From CANLBN01 sp047629215 (GTDB lineage: Bacteria; Pseudomonadota; Gammaproteobacteria; Pseudomonadales; Cellvibrionaceae), in contig JBLHWO010000045.1 of assembly GCA_047629215.1 (NCBI GenBank), positions 1 to 20,123 on the forward strand: DNA of 20,123 nt. The letters run 5' to 3'. This document shows, one piece after another, positions 1-7,791 of the stretch (position 1 is the first letter of the stretch; each line of letters starts with the position of its first letter). The notes under the pieces are model-generated. The model had not been told where the DNA came from. It ran no database searches and saw only the letters and a program-made list of their open reading frames with translations. The position numbers and the translations under genes were made by a program.

Positions 1-469
1 TTGGTTTTTTTGTTTGTGGTTTTAATGTAGCCTTATTGGTTTGTTCAATGTTGTAGGGGCTTATTCTTCAGGCTTAATTTCTGGCAAATGGCCAATGCGA
101 AAATTATTGTCATTTATTTACTTGGGGCGGGCGATATTGATTACGGTGTTTTTATTCACGCCACCTTCTTTGAGTAGTGTTATTATTTTTAGTATTATGA
201 TGAGTTTGTTGTGGTTAGCAACCGTTCCGCCAACATCAGGTTTGGTTGTGGTTATGTTTGGTGCTCGCTATATGTCATTACTCTACGGTGTGGTTTTGTT
301 AAGTCACCAACTAGGCAGTTTTTCAGGGGTTTGGTCGGGGGGATGGCTCTATGAGCATTACGGTAGCTATGATTTTGTGTGGTGGTTGAGCGTGGGCTTG
401 GCTTTGTTAGCGGCTTGCGCTCACTTACCCATTAAAGAACAGCCGGTGGCTCGCTTGTCTCATGGGTAA
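1..469 (+). pseudogene. MFS transporter, 3' part, with internal deletion and frameshift
   Basis: This is the C-terminal half of a 12-helix major facilitator superfamily transporter; it runs off the left edge, so the start is not visible. Frame 3 (positions 3-32) reads GFFVCGFNVA, which I recognise as the start of a mid-protein helix in this MFS group. From 29 the protein continues in frame 2 as SLIGLFNVVGAYSSG and then stays open through several hydrophobic helices to ...KEQPVARLSHG. In intact relatives these two motifs are separated by roughly 25-30 residues (a loop with a HLPAYL-like stretch), so a segment has been lost and the frame changed at about 27-33. A TTG-started open frame exists from 41, but a stop at 23-25 in that frame cuts it off from the upstream part. 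The substrate is unknown. The family call is confident; the deletion rests on remembered family motifs. Confidence 0.75.
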
Positions 470-800
470 ACGGTTATTCCAAAGAAGATTAACAAAAATA
501 CGAAAAGCTATGAATGCAAATAATAACGGGAACGATTGGCCTCTGGGTGGAAGTCATGTTATTCAGGCTCTTAAAGCAGGGCGCCGCAATAGCCGAAAAA
601 ATTGGCTTGTGTTGATTTTGTTACTCTTCTTTTCCGCCTATATTGTTTACGGTTCAAGCGATGAGCTGCTGAGTCATTATTACGCAGGTGAACACCTCGG
701 GATGAAAGAGCTAATAGTTTTTCCTTTCCCTTTCCTATTTTTATTTCTACAGTTTAAACAAACGTATAAGCGCGCAAAATTTGGTGATACCCTCTTGTAA
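462..800 (+). CDS. Hypothetical small membrane protein, two predicted helices
   Basis: I do not recognise this 112-residue protein. It starts 8 bases inside the end of the preceding MFS remnant. A basic N-terminus (about residues 1-46) is followed by a hydrophobic segment (about 47-64, NWLVLILLLFFSAYIVYG). A short polar loop comes next, then a second very phenylalanine-rich segment (about 83-97, ending FPFLFLFLQF), and a basic tail. An internal ATG at 510 gives a 96-residue version beginning MNANNNGNDWP; neither start has a convincing Shine-Dalgarno sequence. The stop (TAA, 798-800) overlaps the ATG of the next small frame. Function unknown; it could be a real small inner-membrane protein or part of a decaying neighbourhood. 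Confidence 0.5.
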   Translation: MGKRLFQRRLTKIRKAMNANNNGNDWPLGGSHVIQALKAGRRNSRKNWLVLILLLFFSAYIVYGSSDELLSHYYAGEHLGMKELIVFPFPFLFLFLQFKQTYKRAKFGDTLL

Positions 801-1169
801 TGAACCCATTCCCAGCTGTTATTGGTCACGCTTTTTTCGGTTATGCTGAGGTTAATAAAAATAGTGATAGCTTGCAGTTTTCATCTGAATTGGTGTTGAT
901 GAAAAAAAGAAATGTATAAAGCTGAGGCGGCAGAGTCTAGAGTGAATATGGTTTGGAGGATGCCTGTAAGGCTTATTCAAGAAAGGGCCGTGATCGGCGC
1001 GCGCTTGTTATTAAGAGCGGATATGCAGCTAATAAACCTCCGTCACAGTTTCCTTATAGCGATAACTAATATTTTTGGCGGCTATCTATTTTTTCGTATG
1101 ATAAATCTGTTAGGCGTAAATGGAGTGTCTCAGTTGTTGCCAGTGATGAGTATTCTTAACGCTTTGTAA
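800..1169 (+). pseudogene. Possible small gene split by a frameshift at an A7 tract; family not recognised
   Basis: An ATG at 800 overlaps the previous stop (TAATG) and opens a 39-codon frame ending ...SSELVLMKKRNV, with TAA at 917-919. A second frame starts at 912 and runs to 1169 (85 codons: MYKAEAAESRVN... to ...LPVMSILNAL), with a hydrophobic segment around its residues 48-66. The junction is an A7 run (902-908). With one A fewer the first frame would read straight into the second (LVLMKKEMYKAEAAES), giving one protein of about 125 residues. I read this as one gene broken by slippage, or as two tiny translationally coupled frames. I do not recognise the family. The remaining intergenic bases to 1214 hold nothing further that I can see. 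Confidence 0.35.
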
Positions 1170-1214
1170 GTATTACTAATCATTTTTTAATTTAATTATT
1201 TTCAGGAAAAAATC

Positions 1215-3461
1215 ATGTCCGAAGTAGTCAATCCTGACGCTTATGAATCTACCCCAATAAAAAGTTATGCCGAAAAAGCGTATTTGGATTATTCCATGTA
1301 TGTAATTCTTGATCGTGCTTTGCCTAATATCGGTGATGGTTTAAAACCGGTTCAAAGGCGAATCATTTATGCGATGAGTGAGTTGGGTTTAAAGTCAACG
1401 GCTAAATTTAAAAAATCCGCGCGCACAGTGGGTGATGTTATTGGTAAGTTCCATCCCCATGGTGATTCTGCTGCCTATGAAGCTATGGTGCTAATGGCGC
1501 AATCATTTTCTTACCGGTATCCATTAATTGATGGGCAAGGTAACTGGGGTGCGCCCGATGATCCTAAATCTTTTGCGGCAATGCGTTACACAGAATCTCG
1601 TTTAACGGCTTACAGTGATGTGCTCTTAGGTGAGTTGGGTCAAGGCACGGTTGACTGGGCGCCTAATTTTGATGGTACTCTAGACGAGCCGAAGGTGCTG
1701 CCTGCGCAAGTGCCTAATATATTATTAAACGGCACAACGGGTATTGCGGTAGGGATGGCGACCGATATTCCTCCTCATAATTTACGTGAACTTATCACTG
1801 CAACTGTTCATCTTTTGCAGCACCCCGAAGCGACAAGTGCGGAGCTCTGTGAATACGTCACTGCACCCGATATGCCTACCAGTGCTGAAATTATTACGCC
1901 CAAAGCAGACATTATTAAAATGTATGAAACGGGTCGTGGTAGTTTGCGTATGCGCGCCATCTGGTCTCAAGAAGATGGCGATGTAGTGGTGACGGCGCTG
2001 CCACATCAAGTCAGTGGCGCTAAAATCATGGAGCAAATTGCTGCACAGATGCAAGCAAAAAAATTGCCTATGGTTGCTGATTTACGTGATGAGTCCGACC
2101 ATGAAAATCCAACACGTTTAGTTATTATTCCCCGCTCTAATCGTATCGATATTGATCAGTTAATGAATCATTTGTTTGCCTCCACGGATTTAGAACGTAC
2201 TTATCGTATTAATATGAATATGATTGGTGTTGATGGTTTGCCGGCGGTTAAGTCGTTGCATGTTATTTTAGGTGAGTGGCTTAAGTTTAGAATGGTGACG
2301 GTGCGTCGTCGTTTGCAATATCGTTTAGATAAGGTATTGAGACGCTTGCATATTTTGGAGGGCTATTTAGCGGCTTTTTTAAATATTGATGAAGTAATCG
2401 AAATTATCCGCAGAGAAGAAAAGCCTAAAGATGAGTTGATTAAACGCTTTAAGCTTACCGATATCCAAGCAGAAGCTGTCCTTGATTTGAAATTGCGTCA
2501 AATCGCAAAGTTGGAAGAAGTAAAGATTCGAGGCGAGCAAAGTGAACTTGAAAAAGAGCGTGTTGGTTTAGAAACCACTTTGGGATCGGCGACTAAATTA
2601 AAGAATTTGGTTAAAAAAGAGCTGCAGGGCATCTCTGATAAATATGGCGACGACAGGCGATCTCCTATAGTTATTCGGGGCGAGGCTCAGGCCTTAAGCG
2701 CAAGTGATTTGCTAACTAGTGATCCAGTTACTGTTGTGATTTCAGAGAAGGGTTGGATTCGCGCGGCTAAAGGTCATGATGTGGACCCGGAGTCATTAAG
2801 TTATAAGTCGGGTGATGTTTACCAATTCGCTACTCTTGGAAAGTCCAATCAAAATGTACTGCTCATTGATTCTACTGGCCGGAGTTACGCCTTAGCTGCG
2901 CATACCTTGCCTTCCGCGCGTGGTCAGGGCGAACCTGCTAGCGGCCGTTTAAATCCACCCAGCGGCGCTAGTTTTATGGGCTTGCTTATGGGGCAGGATG
3001 ACGAACGAGTGCTGATTGCTAGTGATGCTGGATACGGTTTTGTAACAAAGTTGGGCGACTTATATACAAAAAACAAAGCGGGCAAAGCGTTGCTGACTTT
3101 ACCTAAAGGTGCGAAAGTATTACCTCCCATCATTGTAAAAGACGACGCTAGTCTGGTTGTTGTTATTAGTAACGAAGGCCGAATGTTGCTCTTTTCTTTA
3201 TCGGAATTACCTGAGCTAGCACGAGGAAAAGGTAATAAGATGCTAAGTGTTCCGTCGGCCCGAGTGCAGTTGCGGGAAGAGTTTGTAATTGCATCAGAGC
3301 TGATCACTCCAGGTAAAAAGTTGACAGTGTATTCGGGTAAACGCCACGCTACTTTTAAATTATCTGAGCTAGAGCACTATGTGGGCGAGCGCGGTCGTCG
3401 TGGGCATAAGCTACCGCGTGGTTTTCAAAGAGTGGACCGAATAGAAATTGTTGAAAAATAA
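1215..3461 (+). CDS. parC: DNA topoisomerase IV subunit A
   Basis: ParC is the DNA-breaking subunit of topoisomerase IV (with ParE), which decatenates daughter chromosomes. The 748 residues match the usual length. The N-terminal breakage-reunion domain contains GDGLKPVQRRIIYAMSE (about 40-56), HPHGDSAAYEAM (80-91) and the catalytic tyrosine Y125 in AAMRYTESRL. The coiled-coil arm is near 330-480, and a shorter C-terminal beta-pinwheel ends with RGRRGHKLPRGFQ. The lack of a full GyrA box and the GNWGAPDDPKSFAAMRYTE signature identify ParC rather than GyrA. The quinolone-determining positions are wild type: S85 and E89 (E. coli S80 and E84). The ATG has an AGGA about 8 bases upstream. parE is not in the window; the upstream neighbours are decayed small genes, so parC probably has its own promoter. 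Confidence 0.97.
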   Translation: MSEVVNPDAYESTPIKSYAEKAYLDYSMYVILDRALPNIGDGLKPVQRRIIYAMSELGLKSTAKFKKSARTVGDVIGKFHPHGDSAAYEAMVLMAQSFSYRYPLIDGQGNWGAPDDPKSFAAMRYTESRLTAYSDVLLGELGQGTVDWAPNFDGTLDEPKVLPAQVPNILLNGTTGIAVGMATDIPPHNLRELITATVHLLQHPEATSAELCEYVTAPDMPTSAEIITPKADIIKMYETGRGSLRMRAIWSQEDGDVVVTALPHQVSGAKIMEQIAAQMQAKKLPMVADLRDESDHENPTRLVIIPRSNRIDIDQLMNHLFASTDLERTYRINMNMIGVDGLPAVKSLHVILGEWLKFRMVTVRRRLQYRLDKVLRRLHILEGYLAAFLNIDEVIEIIRREEKPKDELIKRFKLTDIQAEAVLDLKLRQIAKLEEVKIRGEQSELEKERVGLETTLGSATKLKNLVKKELQGISDKYGDDRRSPIVIRGEAQALSASDLLTSDPVTVVISEKGWIRAAKGHDVDPESLSYKSGDVYQFATLGKSNQNVLLIDSTGRSYALAAHTLPSARGQGEPASGRLNPPSGASFMGLLMGQDDERVLIASDAGYGFVTKLGDLYTKNKAGKALLTLPKGAKVLPPIIVKDDASLVVVISNEGRMLLFSLSELPELARGKGNKMLSVPSARVQLREEFVIASELITPGKKLTVYSGKRHATFKLSELEHYVGERGRRGHKLPRGFQRVDRIEIVEK

Positions 3462-3539
3462 TTAATGTAGGCCACATGGTTTAAATATAAGTGTCCTATT
3501 GACGGATATCTATTTTTTTATTTGGTATTGGTGCGAGTC

Positions 3540-5330
3540 ATGATTAGGCATAATTTTTTCAAACGATATTATTGGTTTATTATGCTGACCATTGGTTTTG
3601 TTGTAGTGGTTATTTTGTTGACGGTTAGTTATTTGGTAGAGCGGTCAGCATTTTTTTCTGCTAAGCAGCGGATGGAAAACACCATGTCTTTTCAGACGGC
3701 GACCTTAAAGTCGAGCATGGATAAATATGCTGTTTTAGCTGCTCTTATTGCTCGTCGTTCTGACATTACTTATGCGTTGTTCGCTGATGATCCTTTAAAA
3801 GAACTCCCTCAGGTGAGGCGACTAACTAATTTTTTTACCGGTATCAGTGGTGCTGCCGACGTTTGGATTGTGAATGCTGAAGGTACTATTCTTGTTGGCA
3901 ATCACTTTCCTCCGCAGTCTGTTGATATTAATAATGAAAAATATTTTGAGTCAGCAATGAGCGGCGCTATGGGACGAGCCAGTATCGTCACTCACACAGG
4001 TAGGCGGTTATATTTATTTGCTGCTCCAGTGTTGAGCGCTAATAACATTTTGGGCGTAATTGTTGTTCATGTTGACCTTGAGTATCTAGAACAGGTATTG
4101 GTTCTACTGCAAGATCCTATGTTAGTAACAGATGAAGCTGGGACAATACTGTTGTCTAGTATAAAGCCTTGGCGTCTTAAATCTTTTTATGCTGATCCCT
4201 CGGTCGATAAAGTAGATGATATGGCAGAAGATTATTTAATAGAGAGCTTCACCAGTAAGTCTCGAGAAAGGTTAAAGCTGTATAAGGCGCTTGATGAATC
4301 GAGCGGGCGTGATTACCTGCAAGTTTCTCAATACGATGCATTGCTCGGCTGGCGCGTACATGCAATGACAAGTTATAGTTCGATTATTGTGCAGCGTAAT
4401 ACGGCGGTGTTGATTGCGCTCCTAATTATCGCATTAATCTTTATGGCCATTGGTATGCTGTTGAGCCGACAAAAACGTTTGTTGAAAGCAAAGCGTTCGC
4501 AGCAAGCTTTTGCGCTACGGTTAGAAAGGCAGGTGCGTGATCGTACTCACGAATTGACTACGTCGAATCAACAATTAGGTATAGAGATTGAAGAAAAACG
4601 TATTGCAGAGTGGCACTTGAGGGAGGCTCAAGAGGAGTTGGTTCAGGCGGCTAAATTAGCGGGCATCGGTCAGATGTCGACTGCCTTGGCCCACGAGTAT
4701 AATCAACCGCTCGCAGCCATAAGATCCTACGCCGATAATGCAGTGGTTTTTTTGTTAAAAGAGGATTTAGGAACTGCGACAGATAATTTGCAGAGGATAA
4801 AAATATTAGTTGATAAAATGGCTAGTTTAACGCGTACTTTGCGCAATTTTGCATACAAGACCAATAGCAATTCAGAAAAAATATCTATTGATTCTATTAT
4901 GGATGAATTGATTATTTTGTTATCCCCTCAGGCCAAAAAGCAGCAGGTTGCGCTTAACTTAATGGGCGCTAAAGAGCCTATTTTTGTAATGGGTGAGCAG
5001 GGGCGCTTATCCCAAGTCATTACTAACCTGGTGACCAACGCAATGGATGCCGTAACGGCGTTAGATAATCGTCAGGTTGATATCTGTTGGTACAAAGAAT
5101 TTGATAAAGCCATTATAGTAGTGAAAGATACTGGCTCTGGAATTAGCGGTGAAGTGAAAGAGAAAATGTTTAATGCATTCTTTACGACTAAAACAGTGGG
5201 TAACGGTTTGGGTTTAGGTTTGTTTATTGTTATGAATATAGTTAAAGATTTAAAGGGTAGTTTAACCTTAAAAGAAGAGGCTGGTTATGGTGCTGTCTTT
5301 GAAATTGTCTTACCTCTGGCTAAAGATTAG
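3540..5330 (+). CDS. dctB: C4-dicarboxylate sensor histidine kinase
   Basis: DctB senses external C4-dicarboxylates and controls DctD by phosphotransfer. I prefer the ATG at 3540 (596 residues) over the TTG at 3522, although neither has a strong ribosome binding site. From 3540: a transmembrane helix at about 10-33; a large periplasmic double-PAS/Cache-type sensor up to about 285; a second helix at about 288-309; a coiled coil at about 315-365. The kinase core follows, with the phospho-accepting H385 in ALAHEYNQPLAAI, the N box NLVTNAMDAV (496-505), G1 DTGSGI (530-535) and G2 GLGLGLFI (556-563). HEYNQPL replaces the common HELNQPL, a mild variation. All catalytic motifs are intact. It lies 78 bases after parC and is separated from its partner dctD by an insertion-sequence remnant, although the two are usually adjacent. 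Confidence 0.93.
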   Translation: MIRHNFFKRYYWFIMLTIGFVVVVILLTVSYLVERSAFFSAKQRMENTMSFQTATLKSSMDKYAVLAALIARRSDITYALFADDPLKELPQVRRLTNFFTGISGAADVWIVNAEGTILVGNHFPPQSVDINNEKYFESAMSGAMGRASIVTHTGRRLYLFAAPVLSANNILGVIVVHVDLEYLEQVLVLLQDPMLVTDEAGTILLSSIKPWRLKSFYADPSVDKVDDMAEDYLIESFTSKSRERLKLYKALDESSGRDYLQVSQYDALLGWRVHAMTSYSSIIVQRNTAVLIALLIIALIFMAIGMLLSRQKRLLKAKRSQQAFALRLERQVRDRTHELTTSNQQLGIEIEEKRIAEWHLREAQEELVQAAKLAGIGQMSTALAHEYNQPLAAIRSYADNAVVFLLKEDLGTATDNLQRIKILVDKMASLTRTLRNFAYKTNSNSEKISIDSIMDELIILLSPQAKKQQVALNLMGAKEPIFVMGEQGRLSQVITNLVTNAMDAVTALDNRQVDICWYKEFDKAIIVVKDTGSGISGEVKEKMFNAFFTTKTVGNGLGLGLFIVMNIVKDLKGSLTLKEEAGYGAVFEIVLPLAKD

Positions 5331-5439
5331 AGCAAAACAACTACAAATAAATAGCATTTACGGCCGTTCTTATTTACATAGCCGATTCTTAGGTTAAATA
5401 ACAGCCTAGCTTCAATTCTTAAGTGCCGTTTTTAGAGAG

Positions 5440-5946
5440 GTGGCCAGCTGGTATAGTGTTCGCCATTTTTTCGCAAAAGGAAATTGCAGATAAGTTATAC
5501 ACAGCTGACCGAAACAAGGTGGTTCAGTATGGGTCACAGTGGCAGAGCGTAAGACACGATGGGGTCTTGTAGTGTTGTTCCAGATAAGACAGCGAAGTCA
5601 GTTAAGTATGCATTGATCGACGCACTAACGCCGATGGTGACTGATATTAAGACACTGAGCTATGACAATGATAAAGAGTTCGCTTCACGACTCTATTGCT
5701 ATGACACTAGAGACCAAAGGTGACTTTGCTCAGCCCTATCATTCTTGGGAGCGTGGATTGAATGAAAACATGAACAGCTTGATTCGGCAGTATGCACCGA
5801 AAGGTTCGTGCTTTGATCACTTGACGCAAGAGGATACGAAAAAGATCATGAAGGAACTCAATTATCGCCTAAGAAAATGCTTGAGTTTTAAAACGCCCAA
5901 TGAAATTATGTTTGGGATTAAACCACCAATTACACTAGCGAGTTGA
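5440..5946 (+). mobile_element. IS30-family transposase remnant, frameshifted and 5'-truncated
   Basis: Three frames together spell an IS30-type transposase. Near 5471 a short piece, SQKEIADKL, resembles the N-terminal helix-turn-helix. From 5533 (frame 1) comes VTVAERKTRWGLVVLF, resembling the start of the DDE core. From 5583 (frame 3) comes DKTAKSVKYALIDALTPM and on to TLSYDNDKEFA, the second-aspartate block (normally TxDNGKEF; the glycine is D here). From about 5685 (frame 1) the frame continues HDSIAMTLETK, then the strongly conserved PYHSWERGLNEN and LIRQYAPKG, ending in FKTPNEIMFG. Pieces one and three share a frame; piece two is displaced, so at least two indels are present. Most of the region between the helix-turn-helix and the DDE core is missing. 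I could not identify terminal inverted repeats. The element lies between dctB and dctD and is certainly inactive. Confidence 0.85.
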
Positions 5947-5974
5947 ATCCGCGAAGAATATTCAAGAGTCACAC

Positions 5975-7342
5975 ATGATAGAAAAAGTAAAGGTGTTGGT
6001 CGTAGACGATGATGATGATCTTCGTCACGCATTGATACAAAGTTTACAGCTAGCTGGTTACGATGCCAGTGGCTATGGTCATGGGCAAGCTGTGCTGAGT
6101 CACATTAGTCGAGAGCTCTATGGTGTTTTAATTACCGATATCCGCATGCCCAACATTGATGGTATGCAATTATTATCCATGGTCTTAGAGATTGACCCAG
6201 CATTACCTGTGATCTTAATTACAGGTAATGGCGATATTTCTACCGCGGTCGATGCAATGCGTAACGGCGCGTATGACTTTATTGAAAAGCCTTTTGCGGC
6301 TGAGCGTTTAATCAATGCCGTTGCACGCGCTTTAGAGAAGCGTCGTTTAGTATTAGAAAATAGAATCTTACGCCTAGAATTATCAGGTCAAGAAGGCCTA
6401 GAAAAGCGGTTGGTTGGACGTGCTCCGGCAATGTTAAAGCTTCGCTCTGAAATATCTGCACTGGCTCAAACTGATATCGATGTCTTGATTTGGGGTGAAA
6501 CGGGCGCAGGAAAAGAAGTCGTTGCGCGTGCGCTTCATGAAGAGGGTAATCGTAAAGATAAGCCTTTTATCGCTTTAAATTGTGGCGCGATTCCCATTGA
6601 AATGATGGAGTCCGAACTATTCGGTCATGAATCTGGAGCGTTTACTAGCGCTAACAAGCAGCGCGTCGGCAAGCTTGAGTACGCCAATGGAGGCACCATT
6701 TTTCTTGATGAAATTGAGTCTATGCCAATGGAGCTGCAAGTTAAATTGTTGCGTGTAATTGAAACCCGCACTATAGAGCGTCTAGGGTCAAATAAAGTCA
6801 TTTCACTTGATGTACGTTTTCTTGCCGCGACAAAAACAGATTTAGAGGCCGCTAGCCAATGCCACAAATTTCGAGCGGATTTATATTATCGACTTAATGT
6901 AGTGACCCTAACAATACCGTCGCTACGTGAGCGTAAAGAAGATATCCCTGCTTTGATACATCATTTGTCCATAGAGGCCAGGTCTCGGTATCGTCGAGAT
7001 ATTCCTGAAATTACGCCTGCTCTAATGGCGGGATTTATGTCCTATGATTGGCCTGGTAATGTAAGAGAGTTGCGCAATGTTGTCGATCGTTGGTTGCTGG
7101 GTTTAGGTGTAGGCTTACCCTTACCCTTACCCTCGGAGGTGCCTACAGCCCCCTTTTCTGGAGATGCAGATTTATCGACTCAAATGGCTAATGTTGAGCG
7201 CAGTTTGATTGCGACCGCTCTTAACGCTAACGATGGGAGCATCAAAAAGACGTATGAACAATTGGGCGTTTCCCGAAAAGCCTTGTATGAAAAAATGAAA
7301 AAATATCAACTCCAAGCAACCGCAAATGGCGAGGGCCACTGA
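5975..7342 (+). CDS. dctD: C4-dicarboxylate response regulator, sigma-54 activator
   Basis: DctD is the NtrC-type response regulator phosphorylated by DctB; it activates sigma-54 RNA polymerase at dct promoters. It has 455 residues. The receiver domain (about 5-120) has the acidic cluster D11-D15, the phospho-acceptor D55 in ITDIRMP, T83 and K105. The AAA+ domain (about 145-375) has Walker A GETGAGKE (174-181), the sigma-54 contact loop GAFTSA (221-226), Walker B GTIFLDE (240-246) and the arginine-rich FRADLYYRLNV. A Fis-type helix-turn-helix lies at about 420-447 (NDGSIKKTYEQLGVSRKALY). The contact loop carries S where the consensus GAFTGA has G. The start follows an AAGAG 12 bases upstream. 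The expected target is the promoter upstream of dctP. The IS30 remnant between dctB and dctD may have changed their co-transcription. Confidence 0.94.
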   Translation: MIEKVKVLVVDDDDDLRHALIQSLQLAGYDASGYGHGQAVLSHISRELYGVLITDIRMPNIDGMQLLSMVLEIDPALPVILITGNGDISTAVDAMRNGAYDFIEKPFAAERLINAVARALEKRRLVLENRILRLELSGQEGLEKRLVGRAPAMLKLRSEISALAQTDIDVLIWGETGAGKEVVARALHEEGNRKDKPFIALNCGAIPIEMMESELFGHESGAFTSANKQRVGKLEYANGGTIFLDEIESMPMELQVKLLRVIETRTIERLGSNKVISLDVRFLAATKTDLEAASQCHKFRADLYYRLNVVTLTIPSLRERKEDIPALIHHLSIEARSRYRRDIPEITPALMAGFMSYDWPGNVRELRNVVDRWLLGLGVGLPLPLPSEVPTAPFSGDADLSTQMANVERSLIATALNANDGSIKKTYEQLGVSRKALYEKMKKYQLQATANGEGH

Positions 7343-7588
7343 TAAAGTCTGATCGAGTACAAGAGCGATTATTGAGTGTTTGGTTGATGTTAGGTTCTGT
7401 AAGTTGAGCGTCGCGACAACATGAGGTATTGCTTACCTTTTGTAAAACTAATCCACAGTCATCATCTTGTACATAGGTGAGGTCCAGTGCCCAATCAAAA
7501 GCCAGGGGCAAAGTGGGATTTAAAATTATAAAAATGAGTTCGAATCTTGACAACGGGTCGAAAAAGTAACATTCTTAGTTTGCGTTTG
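7343..7588. other. Intergenic region after dctD with no gene identified
   Basis: This stretch lies between the dctD stop and the regulatory elements of dctP. I see no terminator and no convincing gene. A minus-strand open frame spans it, but its 3' part is a shadow of dctD. One peptide in it (DWALDLTYVQDD) faintly recalls integrase-core motifs, too weakly to call. Confidence 0.3.
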
Positions 7589-7604
7589 TGTGGCATTCGC
7601 TACA
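7589..7604. promoter_or_regulatory. Candidate DctD upstream activating site
   Basis: TGTGGC-ATTC-GCTACA is an inverted repeat with one mismatch in each 6-base arm pair. Its centre is about 95 bases upstream of the GC element of the sigma-54 promoter, a normal distance for an enhancer bound by an NtrC-type activator. Its TGTG...ACA ends resemble known DctD sites. The assignment is inference. Confidence 0.35.
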
Positions 7605-7677
7605 TTCCGTATGTTTTTGTTCTCCTATTAACCCTGAAAAGCTTTCAAAAACAAGGCTTTAACCGGTCCTTGCTTTG

Positions 7678-7694
7678 TTGGCACGATGAGTGCT
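7678..7694 (+). promoter_or_regulatory. Sigma-54 promoter for dctP
   Basis: TTGGCACGATGAGTGCT matches the sigma-54 consensus TGGCAC-N5-TTGCW: the -24 element TGGCACG is perfect and the -12 element is GTGCT. GG (7680-7681) and GC (7692-7693) are exactly 10 bases apart, which is diagnostic. Transcription should start near 7705, leaving a leader of about 87 bases before the dctP start at 7792. The dctD gene upstream supplies the required activator. Confidence 0.8.
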
Positions 7695-7791
7695 AAGTGT
7701 TGTAGGTAGAACTTAATCTTTACTGTTATTTACAAGTAATAATTAATGTTGTTTAACTTTTATAATAATGAAATTCTCTCGGAGAGACTCT

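Noticed and set aside
1782..3307. Minus-strand and alternate-frame ORFs within parC
   Set aside because: They are out-of-frame shadows of a strongly conserved gene with no signals of their own.
3500..3530. A sigma-70 promoter for dctB (TTGACG near 3500)
   Set aside because: The -35-like hexamer is good but no acceptable -10 lies at the right distance, so I did not call it.
7343..7553. A transposase or integrase fragment on the minus strand after dctD (peptide DWALDLTYVQDD)
   Set aside because: The resemblance is limited to a few residues, no second motif is present, and part of the frame is a shadow of dctD.
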